Shown piece after piece: positions 18,137 through 25,362 of a stretch of 64,000 nt of DNA (within the stretch, counting starts at the first letter, position 1; every line of letters begins with the position of its first letter). This DNA comes from Galbitalea sp036499165 (lineage in GTDB: Bacteria; Actinomycetota; Actinomycetes; Actinomycetales; Microbacteriaceae). The notes under the pieces were generated by a model that was given only the letters and a program-made list of their open reading frames with translations, did not search any database and was not told the DNA's origin. The stretch is taken from contig DASYEE010000041.1 of the NCBI GenBank assembly GCA_036499165.1, forward strand, positions 19,975 to 83,974, in the 5' to 3' direction. The position numbers and the translations under genes were made by a program.

Positions 18137-18897
18137 GCAATTCCACCGACACACTGCTCACCGCGACGGATGTGCGGCCCGTCGCCGCCGTGCTCATCGA
18201 TCTCGACAGCACCATACTCGATGAGGCATATGTCGCCCGTGCCAGCTACGCGGCCTGTCTCGTCGTCACGAGCGAGCGGCCCGACATCGACCCGGTTGCG
18301 CTCGCGCAAGCGAACTTCGAGTCGTGGATGGGGTATTGGCCGAAGGCCGAGATTCCGTGGATTCTCGGGCAGTTGGGAACCGATGAACTGCGCTTCGAGA
18401 CCTGGCGGCGAACGTTCGAGCGTTTCGACGTCAGCGATTCCGCGTTCATCCGGCACGTCGCCCAGCTGCATTATGAGATCGAACTCGGTGAGTACCGGGC
18501 GTTCGAGGATGTCGCGGTGATCCTGGACTCCGCGGCAGCGAACGGTGTGAAGACCGCGGTCGTGACCAACGGTGCATCTGACACCCAGCGTGAGAAGCTG
18601 CGAATTTTGGGGCTCATCGACAGATTCGACGCGCTGATCGTGTCCGCGGACACGGCGGTGGCGAAGCCGGATCCCGGCATCTTCGAGCGGGCACTCTCCG
18701 AACTCGGGGTGTCGGCGGCATCCACGGTTCATGTCGGCGACAGCCTCAGGTCGGACGTCGGCGGCGCCATCGCCTCCGGAATCGGCGCCGTCTGGCTCAA
18801 CCGGGAAAACGCCGCGCGCGGCGAGGATGACCCGGTGCCGGACCTTGAGGTCGCGTCACTGGTCGAGGTCGCCGCGCTGTGGGAGGCGGCAGGGTAG
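18133..18897 (+). CDS. HAD-family hydrolase
   Basis: 254 residues. Haloacid dehalogenase-like phosphatase with motif I LIDLDSTILDE (nucleophile Asp23, acid Asp25), motif II VVTNGAS, motif III Lys in AVAKPDPGIF, and motif IV HVGDSLRSDVGGA. The alpha-helical cap between motifs I and II is subfamily I. Start ATG 18133 overlaps the upstream methyltransferase stop, so both are made from one message. Substrate not predictable. Confidence 0.92.
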   Translation: MSNSTDTLLTATDVRPVAAVLIDLDSTILDEAYVARASYAACLVVTSERPDIDPVALAQANFESWMGYWPKAEIPWILGQLGTDELRFETWRRTFERFDVSDSAFIRHVAQLHYEIELGEYRAFEDVAVILDSAAANGVKTAVVTNGASDTQREKLRILGLIDRFDALIVSADTAVAKPDPGIFERALSELGVSAASTVHVGDSLRSDVGGAIASGIGAVWLNRENAARGEDDPVPDLEVASLVEVAALWEAAG

Positions 18898-18910
18898 CGG
18901 TCGCCGCGCG

Positions 18911-19213
18911 CTACCCGGCGAACAGGTTCAGCGCCGCCCACTGTACGAGGATGACCGTGTGGGAGGCCAGGTCGTACAACATGATCGTCGCGCCGTTGCC
19001 GCGGTCGTAGGTCTCTCGCTGCTGGGTGGTCCATTCGCCATCGCGGCGCCGGTAGTGCAGCGTGCTGCGGCGAAGCACGTGCCAGCCGTTCGAGACCACC
19101 TCCACCCGATCGACCCGCACATTGGGATTGCGGTCGAGGCCGATGCCGACCTTGTCGAGGTCGGTGCGGCCCCGGTCGTCTGGGATCGTGGTGCCGGGGA
19201 CTGGGGTGCTCAC
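18911..19213 (-). pseudogene. Truncated NudK-like Nudix hydrolase remnant
   Basis: 100 residues from GTG 19213 (GGAG 8 nt upstream). Residues 30-90 match the N-terminal domain of NudK/YffH GDP-sugar pyrophosphatases closely, including RETYDRGNGATIMLYD followed by TVILVQ. Homology stops where the family continues with QFR and the catalytic Nudix box (GX5EX7REUXEEXGU); instead nine unrelated residues lead to a stop next to the HAD gene. About half the family length is missing, including every metal ligand, so it cannot be an active Nudix enzyme. Confidence 0.8.
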
Positions 19214-19277
19214 GAACTCAACTCCAGGTTTCGGGCGGGGCGGGCGCTGCCTTCGCTGCCGTACTCGCCCTCACGAA

Positions 19278-19297
19278 AAAACTTTCGACAAAGTTTT
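19278..19297. promoter_or_regulatory. AT-rich perfect palindrome upstream of the 13E12 gene
   Basis: AAAACTTT-CGAC-AAAGTTTT, eight-base arms and a four-base loop, stands out in GC-rich DNA 77 bp before the HNH gene. It could be an operator or a hairpin in the leader; no T-run follows. Confidence 0.45.
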
Positions 19298-19373
19298 GGG
19301 AAATTGGCGGATTCCTGTGGAAAACCAAGCGAATCGGCGTCGGAATGTCGGAGGCTTCCTGTCGACTTAATTC

Positions 19374-20702
19374 ATGGCAAATCGACCGGTCTTCGAGCCC
19401 CGCGAGGTGGGCTTCCCGCGCGCGTTGCCCGACGTGCAGCCCGACGTGCAGGCTCACGACATGCAGCCTCACGACATGCTCAGCGTCGTCGTCGGCATCG
19501 ACCGCGAGATCAACCGGCTGATCGCCGCTCGCACTCATGCTCTCGAGCTGGCACATCGGGAGGCGGAGGAGCGCTCCTTGTCGGGCGCGCGGTCGTTGGG
19601 CGGGGGCGGTCTCGAGCAGGGGCTTGGAGAGCGTTCATTCCGCGCCGAGGTCGCCACGGCCCTGCGTATGTCCGAGCGCGCAGCGGAAAACCTGATCGCC
19701 CACGCGCGCATCCTCTGTTCCGATCTTCCGGCGACGCTTGGCGCACTCGGAGTCGGCACGATCTCGTACCGCCACGCGACGATCATGGTCGACGAGTCGC
19801 TTGGGCTCGACGAGCTCAGCCGTAAGCGACTCGAACGAACTGTGCTCGACACGGCGTCGACGTTCACGCCGCCGAAGTTCGCGCGGGTTGCGCGAATGGC
19901 TCGCGAGCGAATGAACCCCGAGTCGATCGTCGGTCGCCAGGCCAAGGCGCGTGACGCCCGCGGGATCGCGCTCGACGACCACCGCGACGGCGTTTCGAGC
20001 CTCACCGTTACTCTCGCATCCGCGTCGGCGCACGCGATCTTTGCCCGGCTGACCGGGGCGGCGCACCAGCTGCGTCTCGCTGACGACGATCGCACGCTGG
20101 ATCAGCGGCGAGCGGACGTGTTCGTGGCCGTGATGCTTGCGAAGTCGGGGGCCCTCCCGTTCGCGGTCGTGCCCGACGAAGCAGACAGCGAGGAGTTCAC
20201 GGCGTGGTTTCGAGGGATTGCGGCTCAGGTGGTCGTTTCTGTGCCCGTACTCACGTTGCTTGGCCAGTCGAACGAGCCAGGGATGCTGGATGGCCGTGTG
20301 CCCATCGATCCGGAGACGGCCCGAAACCTCGCGGGCACCGCAAAGAGCTTCATCCGCATCCTGACCCATCCGGAGACAGGAGCGACGCTCTCGGTTGGCC
20401 GGCGACGGTACAAGGTGCCGAAGGATCTCACAACCTACTTACGAATAAGGGATCTCACCTGCAGATTCCCGGGCTGCTCGATGGGGGCGGCCCGTTGCGA
20501 TATCGATCACACCCTCGACTGGCAATTCGAGGGCGCAACCTCGCACGACAATCTGGCTCACCTGTGCCGAGGGCACCACACTCTCAAGGGCGCGAGCGAA
20601 TGGAGCGTTCGGCAGGCGGCCGAAACCGCGGGCGTTCTGACGTGGCGGGCGCCGAGCGGGCGAGAGTATGTGAGCTATCCCGAGGATCCGGTCGGGCATT
20701 GA
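19374..20702 (+). CDS. 13E12-family protein: DUF222 plus HNH endonuclease
   Basis: 442 residues. DUF222 helical region (about 55-330) followed by an HNH nuclease domain (about 355-410) with CRFPGCSMGAARCDIDHTLDW, LAHLCRGHHTLK: CxxxC zinc pair, the DH catalytic site and the closing CxxHH. Such genes are numerous and mobile-looking in Actinobacteria; their role is unknown. Residues 20-38 contain a degenerate repeat (PDVQPDVQAHDMQPHDM) coded by near-tandem GACGTGCAG/GACATGCAG units. Neighbour to a truncated Nudix gene. Confidence 0.93.
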   Translation: MANRPVFEPREVGFPRALPDVQPDVQAHDMQPHDMLSVVVGIDREINRLIAARTHALELAHREAEERSLSGARSLGGGGLEQGLGERSFRAEVATALRMSERAAENLIAHARILCSDLPATLGALGVGTISYRHATIMVDESLGLDELSRKRLERTVLDTASTFTPPKFARVARMARERMNPESIVGRQAKARDARGIALDDHRDGVSSLTVTLASASAHAIFARLTGAAHQLRLADDDRTLDQRRADVFVAVMLAKSGALPFAVVPDEADSEEFTAWFRGIAAQVVVSVPVLTLLGQSNEPGMLDGRVPIDPETARNLAGTAKSFIRILTHPETGATLSVGRRRYKVPKDLTTYLRIRDLTCRFPGCSMGAARCDIDHTLDWQFEGATSHDNLAHLCRGHHTLKGASEWSVRQAAETAGVLTWRAPSGREYVSYPEDPVGH

Positions 20703-20783
20703 GCTCCCGGTGCAGCCGCATCGCACAGCGACCAACGCCCGGTCCGCCCGGTCCGCCCGGCCCGCACGGTACCCTTGACCCTC

Positions 20784-21857
20784 GTGGCTCTCACTATCGC
20801 GATCGTCGGACTTCCTAACGTCGGCAAGTCGACGCTCTTCAACGCACTCACCAAGAACACGGTTCTCGCCGCCAACTATCCGTTTGCGACGATCGAGCCG
20901 AACGTCGGTGTGGTCAACCTCCCCGACCCACGACTCGACAAGTTGGCTGAGCTGTTCCACAGCGAGCGCATCCTGAGCGCGCCGGTGTCGTTCGTCGATA
21001 TCGCGGGCATCGTGAAGGGTGCATCTGTGGGCGAGGGGCTCGGCAACAAATTCCTGGCGAACATCCGCGAGGCCGACGCGATCGCACAGGTTGTCCGCGG
21101 GTTCGACGATCCGGATGTCGTGCACGTCGACGGCAAGGTCGACGCCGCCAGCGACATGGAGACAATCAACACCGAGCTGATCCTGGCCGATCTGCAGACC
21201 CTCGAGAAGGCGGAGTCCCGCTACGAGAAGGAGCTGCGCGCGAAGAAGATCACGCAGGCAACCGTGGATGCCGCGGCCGCCGCCGTGAAGTGGTTGAACG
21301 ATGGCAAGCCGCTGTCGGCGTCATCCATCGATCTCGAGCCGATCCGCGAACTCGGGCTCCTGACATCCAAGCCGTTCATCTACGTCTTCAACGTCGATGA
21401 GGCAGTTCTGACGAGCCCTGAGCGCAAGGCCGAGCTCGAGGCTCTCGTTGCTCCCGCTCACGCGGTCTTCCTCGACGCGAAGCTCGAATCGGAGCTGATC
21501 GACCTCGATGCAGAGGATGCCGCCGAACTGCTCGCGTCCACGGGCCAGGAGGAGAGCGGCCTCGACCAGCTCGCCCGCATCGGCTTCGACACGCTCGGCC
21601 TGCAGACTTACCTCACGGCGGGTCCGAAGGAGTCGCGCGCCTGGACCATCCACAAGGGCTGGAAGGCCCCGCAGGCGGCAGGCGTCATCCACACCGACTT
21701 CGAGAAGGGCTTCATCAAGGCCGAAGTCATTTCGTTCGATGACCTCATCGAGACGGGTTCGATCGCCGAGGCTCGCGCCCACGGCAAGGCCCGCATCGAG
21801 GGCAAGGACTACGTGATGCAGGACGGCGACGTGGTGGAGTTCCGGTTCAACAACTAG
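20784..21857 (+). CDS. ychF: Redox-regulated ATPase YchF (Obg-like)
   Basis: 357 residues. OBG-family P-loop NTPase that prefers ATP and binds ribosomes. GLPNVGKST (P-loop, residues 9-17), VDIAGIVKGASVGEGLGNKFL (switch II and following), the NVDE in place of a normal NKxD G4 motif, and the C-terminal TGS domain ending AWTIHKGWKAPQAAGVIHTDFEKGFIKAEV. GTG 20784 gives the family N-terminus MALTI; TACCCT (20770-20775) lies 8 nt upstream, so it may be leaderless. Confidence 0.97.
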   Translation: MALTIAIVGLPNVGKSTLFNALTKNTVLAANYPFATIEPNVGVVNLPDPRLDKLAELFHSERILSAPVSFVDIAGIVKGASVGEGLGNKFLANIREADAIAQVVRGFDDPDVVHVDGKVDAASDMETINTELILADLQTLEKAESRYEKELRAKKITQATVDAAAAAVKWLNDGKPLSASSIDLEPIRELGLLTSKPFIYVFNVDEAVLTSPERKAELEALVAPAHAVFLDAKLESELIDLDAEDAAELLASTGQEESGLDQLARIGFDTLGLQTYLTAGPKESRAWTIHKGWKAPQAAGVIHTDFEKGFIKAEVISFDDLIETGSIAEARAHGKARIEGKDYVMQDGDVVEFRFNN

Positions 21858-21894
21858 CCAGCGTGCATCACATCTACGACCAGGAGGCTATGAA

Positions 21895-22242
21895 TTGGCC
21901 AGAGACATCTACGTTCAAGACATCCCTGCCGAAGCGCTGACCGTGGGCGATATCCCTGACGATTGGGAGCCTGCACCCCTGCCGTATTCGCACTCTGTTG
22001 TTGTCGCTGCAGTCGCGGAGCTGGTTCCGGATGCGGATCTGAGCAATCGAGAGTGGATCGTCGTCAATCTCGGCACCGCTTTGGTCGAGGTCAGTGCGTC
22101 CGATGAGTCGCCATTTGAAGGCTTCGCGCTCCACGTGCGGGGCGACAACGGACGAGCCAACGTGTTCGTCGCCCAGCTCCTGGAGCGGCTCGGATCGAAA
22201 GCGTTCGACATCGATTCCGAGACGGGTATCTTCACGAGCTAG
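21895..22242 (+). CDS. Small acidic protein of unknown function
   Basis: 115 residues from TTG 21895, which is fixed by a perfect AGGAGG seven bases upstream. Strongly acidic, soluble, no signal or membrane segment. Predicted beta-rich core with REWIVVNLGTALVEVSA and FEGFALHVRGDNG, then a helix FVAQLLERLGSKAFDIDSETG. Family not recognised. A rare TTG start with an optimal ribosome site, and neighbours of similar orphan type, suggest an accessory gene; an immunity-protein role is conceivable but unsupported. Confidence 0.8.
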   Translation: MARDIYVQDIPAEALTVGDIPDDWEPAPLPYSHSVVVAAVAELVPDADLSNREWIVVNLGTALVEVSASDESPFEGFALHVRGDNGRANVFVAQLLERLGSKAFDIDSETGIFTS

Positions 22243-22386
22243 AAGTACTGGCAGGGACGTGGGCTGTCGAAGGAGTGGACAGCTTGCGCTGGGTTTGATC
22301 CGGTGAGGATTGGTCGCCTGCGTCCAATTACTGTGGGATCCTCTACTACTACCCGCATGCGCGGGACGACGAAAGGTGAAACTCGG

Positions 22387-22605
22387 ATGGCGTCAAACGG
22401 CATGTACGTGGTGGTTCAGATCGTGCTGAAGGAGAAGCTCATTGGCACGGGCTCCGGCAACCTGACAGAGCTCGAGAACGCGATTAACACACAAGCCGCG
22501 CTCGGCTATCGGCTGCACACGATCACAACTGCGTCGTCGGGAAGCAAAGGCTTCGGCGGCGGCGACCGCATCCAGGCGACGATGGTGTTCGAGCGAATCG
22601 GATAA
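22387..22605 (+). CDS. DUF4177 domain protein
   Basis: 72 residues. Single small alpha/beta domain: MYVVVQIVLKEKLIGTGSGN, LENAINTQAALGYRLHTIT, TMVFERIG, the pattern of DUF4177 (strand, helix ending in GW/GYRL, two strands). Function unknown; such proteins often sit beside stress or envelope genes. AAAGGTG lies about 9 nt before ATG. A CCCGC-ATGC-GCGGG hairpin (22352-22365) precedes it. Confidence 0.85.
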   Translation: MASNGMYVVVQIVLKEKLIGTGSGNLTELENAINTQAALGYRLHTITTASSGSKGFGGGDRIQATMVFERIG

Positions 22606-22798
22606 ACCGGCCTCTCCCATGAACGACGGTGGGCAGTGAGCGGTAGCACTAACACACCGCGTCGGATCCAGAGGCGGCGGAAATCGCGTAGTGGGCGCAA
22701 TTGCGGGCGTGATTCTCCTTGCCCCGTTCTTTCTCGTGAGCCTGCCGCTTCTGGGGTGATGCAGGAAATGCTGGCGCCAGGGCAGCCAGAATGAGGGG
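22606..22798. other. Intergenic stretch without a supported gene
   Basis: 193 bp between the DUF4177 gene and the AlkD-like gene. A 22-codon hydrophobic reading frame (GTG 22691 to TGA 22759) can be read, but it lacks a ribosome site. Nothing else is visible. Confidence 0.5.
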
Positions 22799-23278
22799 GT
22801 GAGCGAGCCCGCGGAGTTCATCGACACAGCGCTCCAGCTCGAAGCGTCGTGGAGCGCAACGACAGCGCAGCTCGCTCGCGAGGCGCCCGACCTCGAGTTC
22901 TACGGATCGTCGGTCGGAGCGATCCGGGGGACGCTGCGCAACGCAGAACGCCGGTACCCGAACCTCGACCATGATGCGATCACCGCGCTCAGCTCAGAAC
23001 TGTGGGCCGCACCGGTCTTCGAGCGGCGACTCGCTGCGATCATCCTGCTGCAATCCCACGTCGCGCTGCTGCGCAACTCCGACCTCACGCGAATCGAAGG
23101 TTTCGTCCGCACGGCAACGTTTGCGGCGCTCGCCGACCCGCTCGCGACTGACGTCATCCGTCCCATGCTGGAGCACCTGGATGCGCCCGGTCGCGCGAAA
23201 GCGACAGTCGTGCTCGATCGTTGGGCGACCGACGGAGACCCCTGGCTGCGACGCGCTGCGGAGCTGGCACAGGCCTAG
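22799..23278 (+). CDS. Truncated AlkD-like DNA alkylation repair protein
   Basis: 159 residues of HEAT-like helical repeats. ELWAAPVFERRLAAIILLQSH and RWATDGDPWLRRAAELAQ fit the AlkD family (consensus ELW..P..E.R..A and W..S...W.RR), which excises bulky or alkylated bases. The family normally runs 220-240 residues; this copy ends immediately after the WLRR helix, so the C-terminal third is missing. CAGAAT sits exactly 6 nt upstream of GTG. It may be a decaying copy, or a short functional variant. Confidence 0.72.
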   Translation: MSEPAEFIDTALQLEASWSATTAQLAREAPDLEFYGSSVGAIRGTLRNAERRYPNLDHDAITALSSELWAAPVFERRLAAIILLQSHVALLRNSDLTRIEGFVRTATFAALADPLATDVIRPMLEHLDAPGRAKATVVLDRWATDGDPWLRRAAELAQA

Positions 23279-23298
23279 CGCTGATTGAGCGGTTGGCC

Positions 23299-24045
23299 TC
23301 AGCTCTCCCGCTCGCGCTTGATCCGATCCAGCAGTTCCTGTGCATCGGCTGCGTCCCGAACCCGGTAGCTCTTCCACTCCTTGATCTCACCCGAGTCCGT
23401 AAGCGGCGGCAGGGCGGGAACGCCGTCGAATGTGCGATTCCAGAACGCGCGTGGCGTTCCGTCAGGCCAGTCGACGTATCGCGGATCGTTGTTCGCCAAG
23501 TCACTCCAGAACCGAATGTGCCGGTTTACACCAGTTCGATACTCCTTCGGAACGTCGAGTTCGCGAGCAATGTACGAGGGCAGATTGTCCCCGTAATAGA
23601 TCACGTCGGACTGGATGACTGAGAAGACCGGCGCTGAACCCTCGGACGGACCTTCCGCGATGAATCGATTGCTAAACAATGGGATGAGGCGCGGGACCCT
23701 GGCCAGTTTGAGCCCCGCTTTCCGCGCACGAAGTACTGCCGTTTTTGGTCGACGCCCCCATGGTTTCGGCCAAAACCCGTTGTGTTCGACGTCCCAGTAA
23801 ACGCCGTCTGGCACCCACGCCAGGCGAGTCTCGATGTCGGCTTTCGTGGATGACCGCCAATCGAACCAGCCATCGCCCTGCGGTGTGCCGCGTCGCAGCA
23901 TGTCGCGGTGGTCGACATCGAACACGAACGAGTGGGTGGATTCGATATCCCAAATCTCCTGGTTCGATAGTCCAGGTCCAAGGGGCACACCTGCCTGCTG
24001 CAGGAGTCGGATCGCTATCTCGCCACCGGTCGTCACCTGCAACAT
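23299..24045 (-). CDS. SMI1/KNR4 (SUKH)-family protein
   Basis: 248 residues from ATG 24045; an in-frame ATG at 24114 would overlap the divergent gene's start and is less likely. SUKH features: GLSNQEIWDIESTHSFVFDVDHRDMLRRG, GDGWFDWR, and late LIPLFSNRFIAEGP followed by PVFSVIQSDVIYYGDNL. SUKH proteins are common immunity proteins against contact-dependent or polymorphic toxins, but also occur singly. No toxin gene is adjacent. Its stop is 20 bp from the convergent AlkD-like gene. Confidence 0.8.
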   Translation of the reverse strand: MLQVTTGGEIAIRLLQQAGVPLGPGLSNQEIWDIESTHSFVFDVDHRDMLRRGTPQGDGWFDWRSSTKADIETRLAWVPDGVYWDVEHNGFWPKPWGRRPKTAVLRARKAGLKLARVPRLIPLFSNRFIAEGPSEGSAPVFSVIQSDVIYYGDNLPSYIARELDVPKEYRTGVNRHIRFWSDLANNDPRYVDWPDGTPRAFWNRTFDGVPALPPLTDSGEIKEWKSYRVRDAADAQELLDRIKRERES

Positions 24046-24112
24046 TGTGCACCATTCGTGCAGCCCCAGAGCGTTGCTCGAGACCGTCGGCGGCCACCGA
24101 TAGCCTGCAGCC

Positions 24113-24445
24113 ATGAACGAACAATCGGAGACGTGGACACTTCACCGGGGCGGAGAAATCATTGCAGAACTCCGGGTGAAGGAGCTCGACACGCCATGGC
24201 TCACGGCCGAGATCTCGCGACTGCCGGGCTTCGAGGCGGTCGAACCCTTCTTCGTCGAAGACTTGAAATTTCTGGAGCGGCCGGATCCCGATGGAGACGA
24301 TGTAGAGCGCTGGGAACAGCTGTGCGACAACTACATGGCTGGAACGACGCTCGTGAAGCCGTCGGGAGAGGCGGTGGCGGAATTCCTGCTCCACATCGAG
24401 GGCGATGAGGCCCGGTGGCGCCGGAGCGATACAGCGTTCGGGTGA
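24113..24445 (+). CDS. Small conserved actinobacterial protein, function unknown
   Basis: 110 residues. Pattern W.L.RGG..IAELRV.E.DTPWL.A.......F..V.P.F, ending AEFLLHIEGDEARWRRSD, is one I recognise from unnamed Actinobacteria proteins (small beta-sheet domain closed by the LHI and RWR segment). TAGCCT (24101-24106) ends exactly 6 nt before ATG: leaderless. The coding end is duplicated: a 16-bp unit spans the stop codon and repeats once. Confidence 0.8.
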   Translation: MNEQSETWTLHRGGEIIAELRVKELDTPWLTAEISRLPGFEAVEPFFVEDLKFLERPDPDGDDVERWEQLCDNYMAGTTLVKPSGEAVAEFLLHIEGDEARWRRSDTAFG

Positions 24446-24459
24446 TACAGCGTTCGAGT
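24428..24459. repeat. 16-bp tandem duplication across a stop codon
   Basis: GATACAGCGTTCGGGT is followed directly by a copy with one change (GATACAGCGTTCGAGT). The TGA stop of the upstream gene lies at the junction, so the second copy is untranslated. Likely a replication slippage event. Confidence 0.9.
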
Positions 24460-24514
24460 GATCGCCCAGCCGCGACCGCGACCCATCCGTGATCACCACC
24501 CTTAGGATCGGGAA

Positions 24515-25180
24515 ATGGCACACATCTACCGCGCCCAGCTGACCCCATCAAAGCTCGAGCTGGTCGAGGCATGGGCCCCATCCCAGCCCTGGTTCATGGG
24601 GGATCCGGATGCGACATTCGAGCACCTGGCGAACTATCGCTTCGACGACCCGCTTGGCGAGGTCGGACTGGAGGTGCTGTTCGTGCGCGTGGGCGGCGGG
24701 CCGGTCATGCAGATTGGACTCACCTACAGAGACGCACCGTACGATCCCGCGGAGTCGTGGCTGATCGGAACACTCATGCACTCGGTACTTGGCAAGCGCT
24801 GGGTGTATGACGCGACGGGAGATCCCGCATTCGTGGCCGCGCTCGCATCCACGATCCTGTCTGGGGGCGTGCAGGCAGAACAGATGGTCGAGACAGGGTC
24901 GGGCGTGGAGCGACGAGAACCGACAGCGCGGGTGCGGGGAACGGGCCAGGCGGGCGGACCGACCGTCGCGGCAGAAGACATCGGCGAAATCCAGACGCGA
25001 GAGACACCAGACGCGACGATCATTACGGCGTCCGACCTGCGCATCGTGCTCCTGCGCAGACCGGCCGACACGCGGTTCGGTGAAATTGAGGGTAAATCCA
25101 TAGCTTCGAACCACGATGGCGAACTGAAAGGGACCTGGACCAGCCAGACCGCGGAAATAACGCTCGCCCGCCTCGGCTGA
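24515..25180 (+). CDS. Maltokinase N-terminal cap-like domain protein
   Basis: 221 residues. MAHIYRAQLTPSKLELVEAWAPSQPWFMG and the later FDDPLGEVGLEVLFVR fit the stand-alone cap-domain proteins related to the N-terminal domain of maltokinase (Mak_N_cap/CG0192-like), without the kinase domain. The second half (ATIITASDLRIVLLRRPADTRF) is a further beta segment. Function unknown; trehalose or glycogen metabolism genes are not nearby. TAGGAT (24503-24508) is 6 nt before ATG, a leaderless pattern. Confidence 0.78.
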   Translation: MAHIYRAQLTPSKLELVEAWAPSQPWFMGDPDATFEHLANYRFDDPLGEVGLEVLFVRVGGGPVMQIGLTYRDAPYDPAESWLIGTLMHSVLGKRWVYDATGDPAFVAALASTILSGGVQAEQMVETGSGVERREPTARVRGTGQAGGPTVAAEDIGEIQTRETPDATIITASDLRIVLLRRPADTRFGEIEGKSIASNHDGELKGTWTSQTAEITLARLG

Positions 25181-25205
25181 TCGGCCGAACTCCCATCACA
25201 ATTCA

Positions 25206-25235
25206 TTGACTCAATCCTTAACATCACCTGAATAT
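25206..25235 (+). promoter_or_regulatory. Candidate promoter of the GT2-GH18 operon
   Basis: TTGACT (25206-25211), an 18-bp spacer and GAATAT (25230-25235). Predicted start near 25242 gives a leader of about 120 nt before the synthase. Confidence 0.5.
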
Positions 25236-25250
25236 CGGGGTACTGGTCTT

Positions 25251-25313
25251 GTCCTCACTTCGGAGGACGGTAGATTGGTCTGTGCTCCCCCCAGTTATCC
25301 CGACCGGGGAGCA
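25251..25313 (+). promoter_or_regulatory. Structured 5' leader, two hairpins
   Basis: Hairpin 1: GTCCTC (25251-25256) and GAGGAC (25263-25268) with a 6-nt loop. Hairpin 2: TGCTCCCC (25283-25290) and GGGGAGCA (25306-25313) with a 15-nt loop. I do not recognise a known riboswitch; an RNA regulatory element for the polysaccharide genes is possible. Confidence 0.5.
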
Positions 25314-25362
25314 ATACCCGATCTGCGCGAACCCGAACTTCGCGCGCCTTCAAGGACTCCCG

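Noticed and set aside
20775..20783. TTG start of ychF three codons earlier
   Set aside because: The YchF family begins MALTI, matching GTG 20784, and the TTG would lie within or beside the TACCCT box.
22691..22759. 22-codon hydrophobic reading frame before the AlkD-like gene
   Set aside because: GTG start without ribosome site or clear -10 spacing; could be chance. Would need peptide or ribosome-profiling evidence.
24046..24114. Longer N-terminus for the SUKH protein
   Set aside because: Its ATG would overlap the leaderless start of the divergent gene, and the extra 23 residues lie outside the SUKH domain; the choice is not certain.
25249..25362. 38-residue N-terminal extension of the GT2 synthase from TTG 25249
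   Set aside because: It would translate both leader hairpins and has no ribosome site, whereas ATG 25363 has AAGGA at proper spacing.
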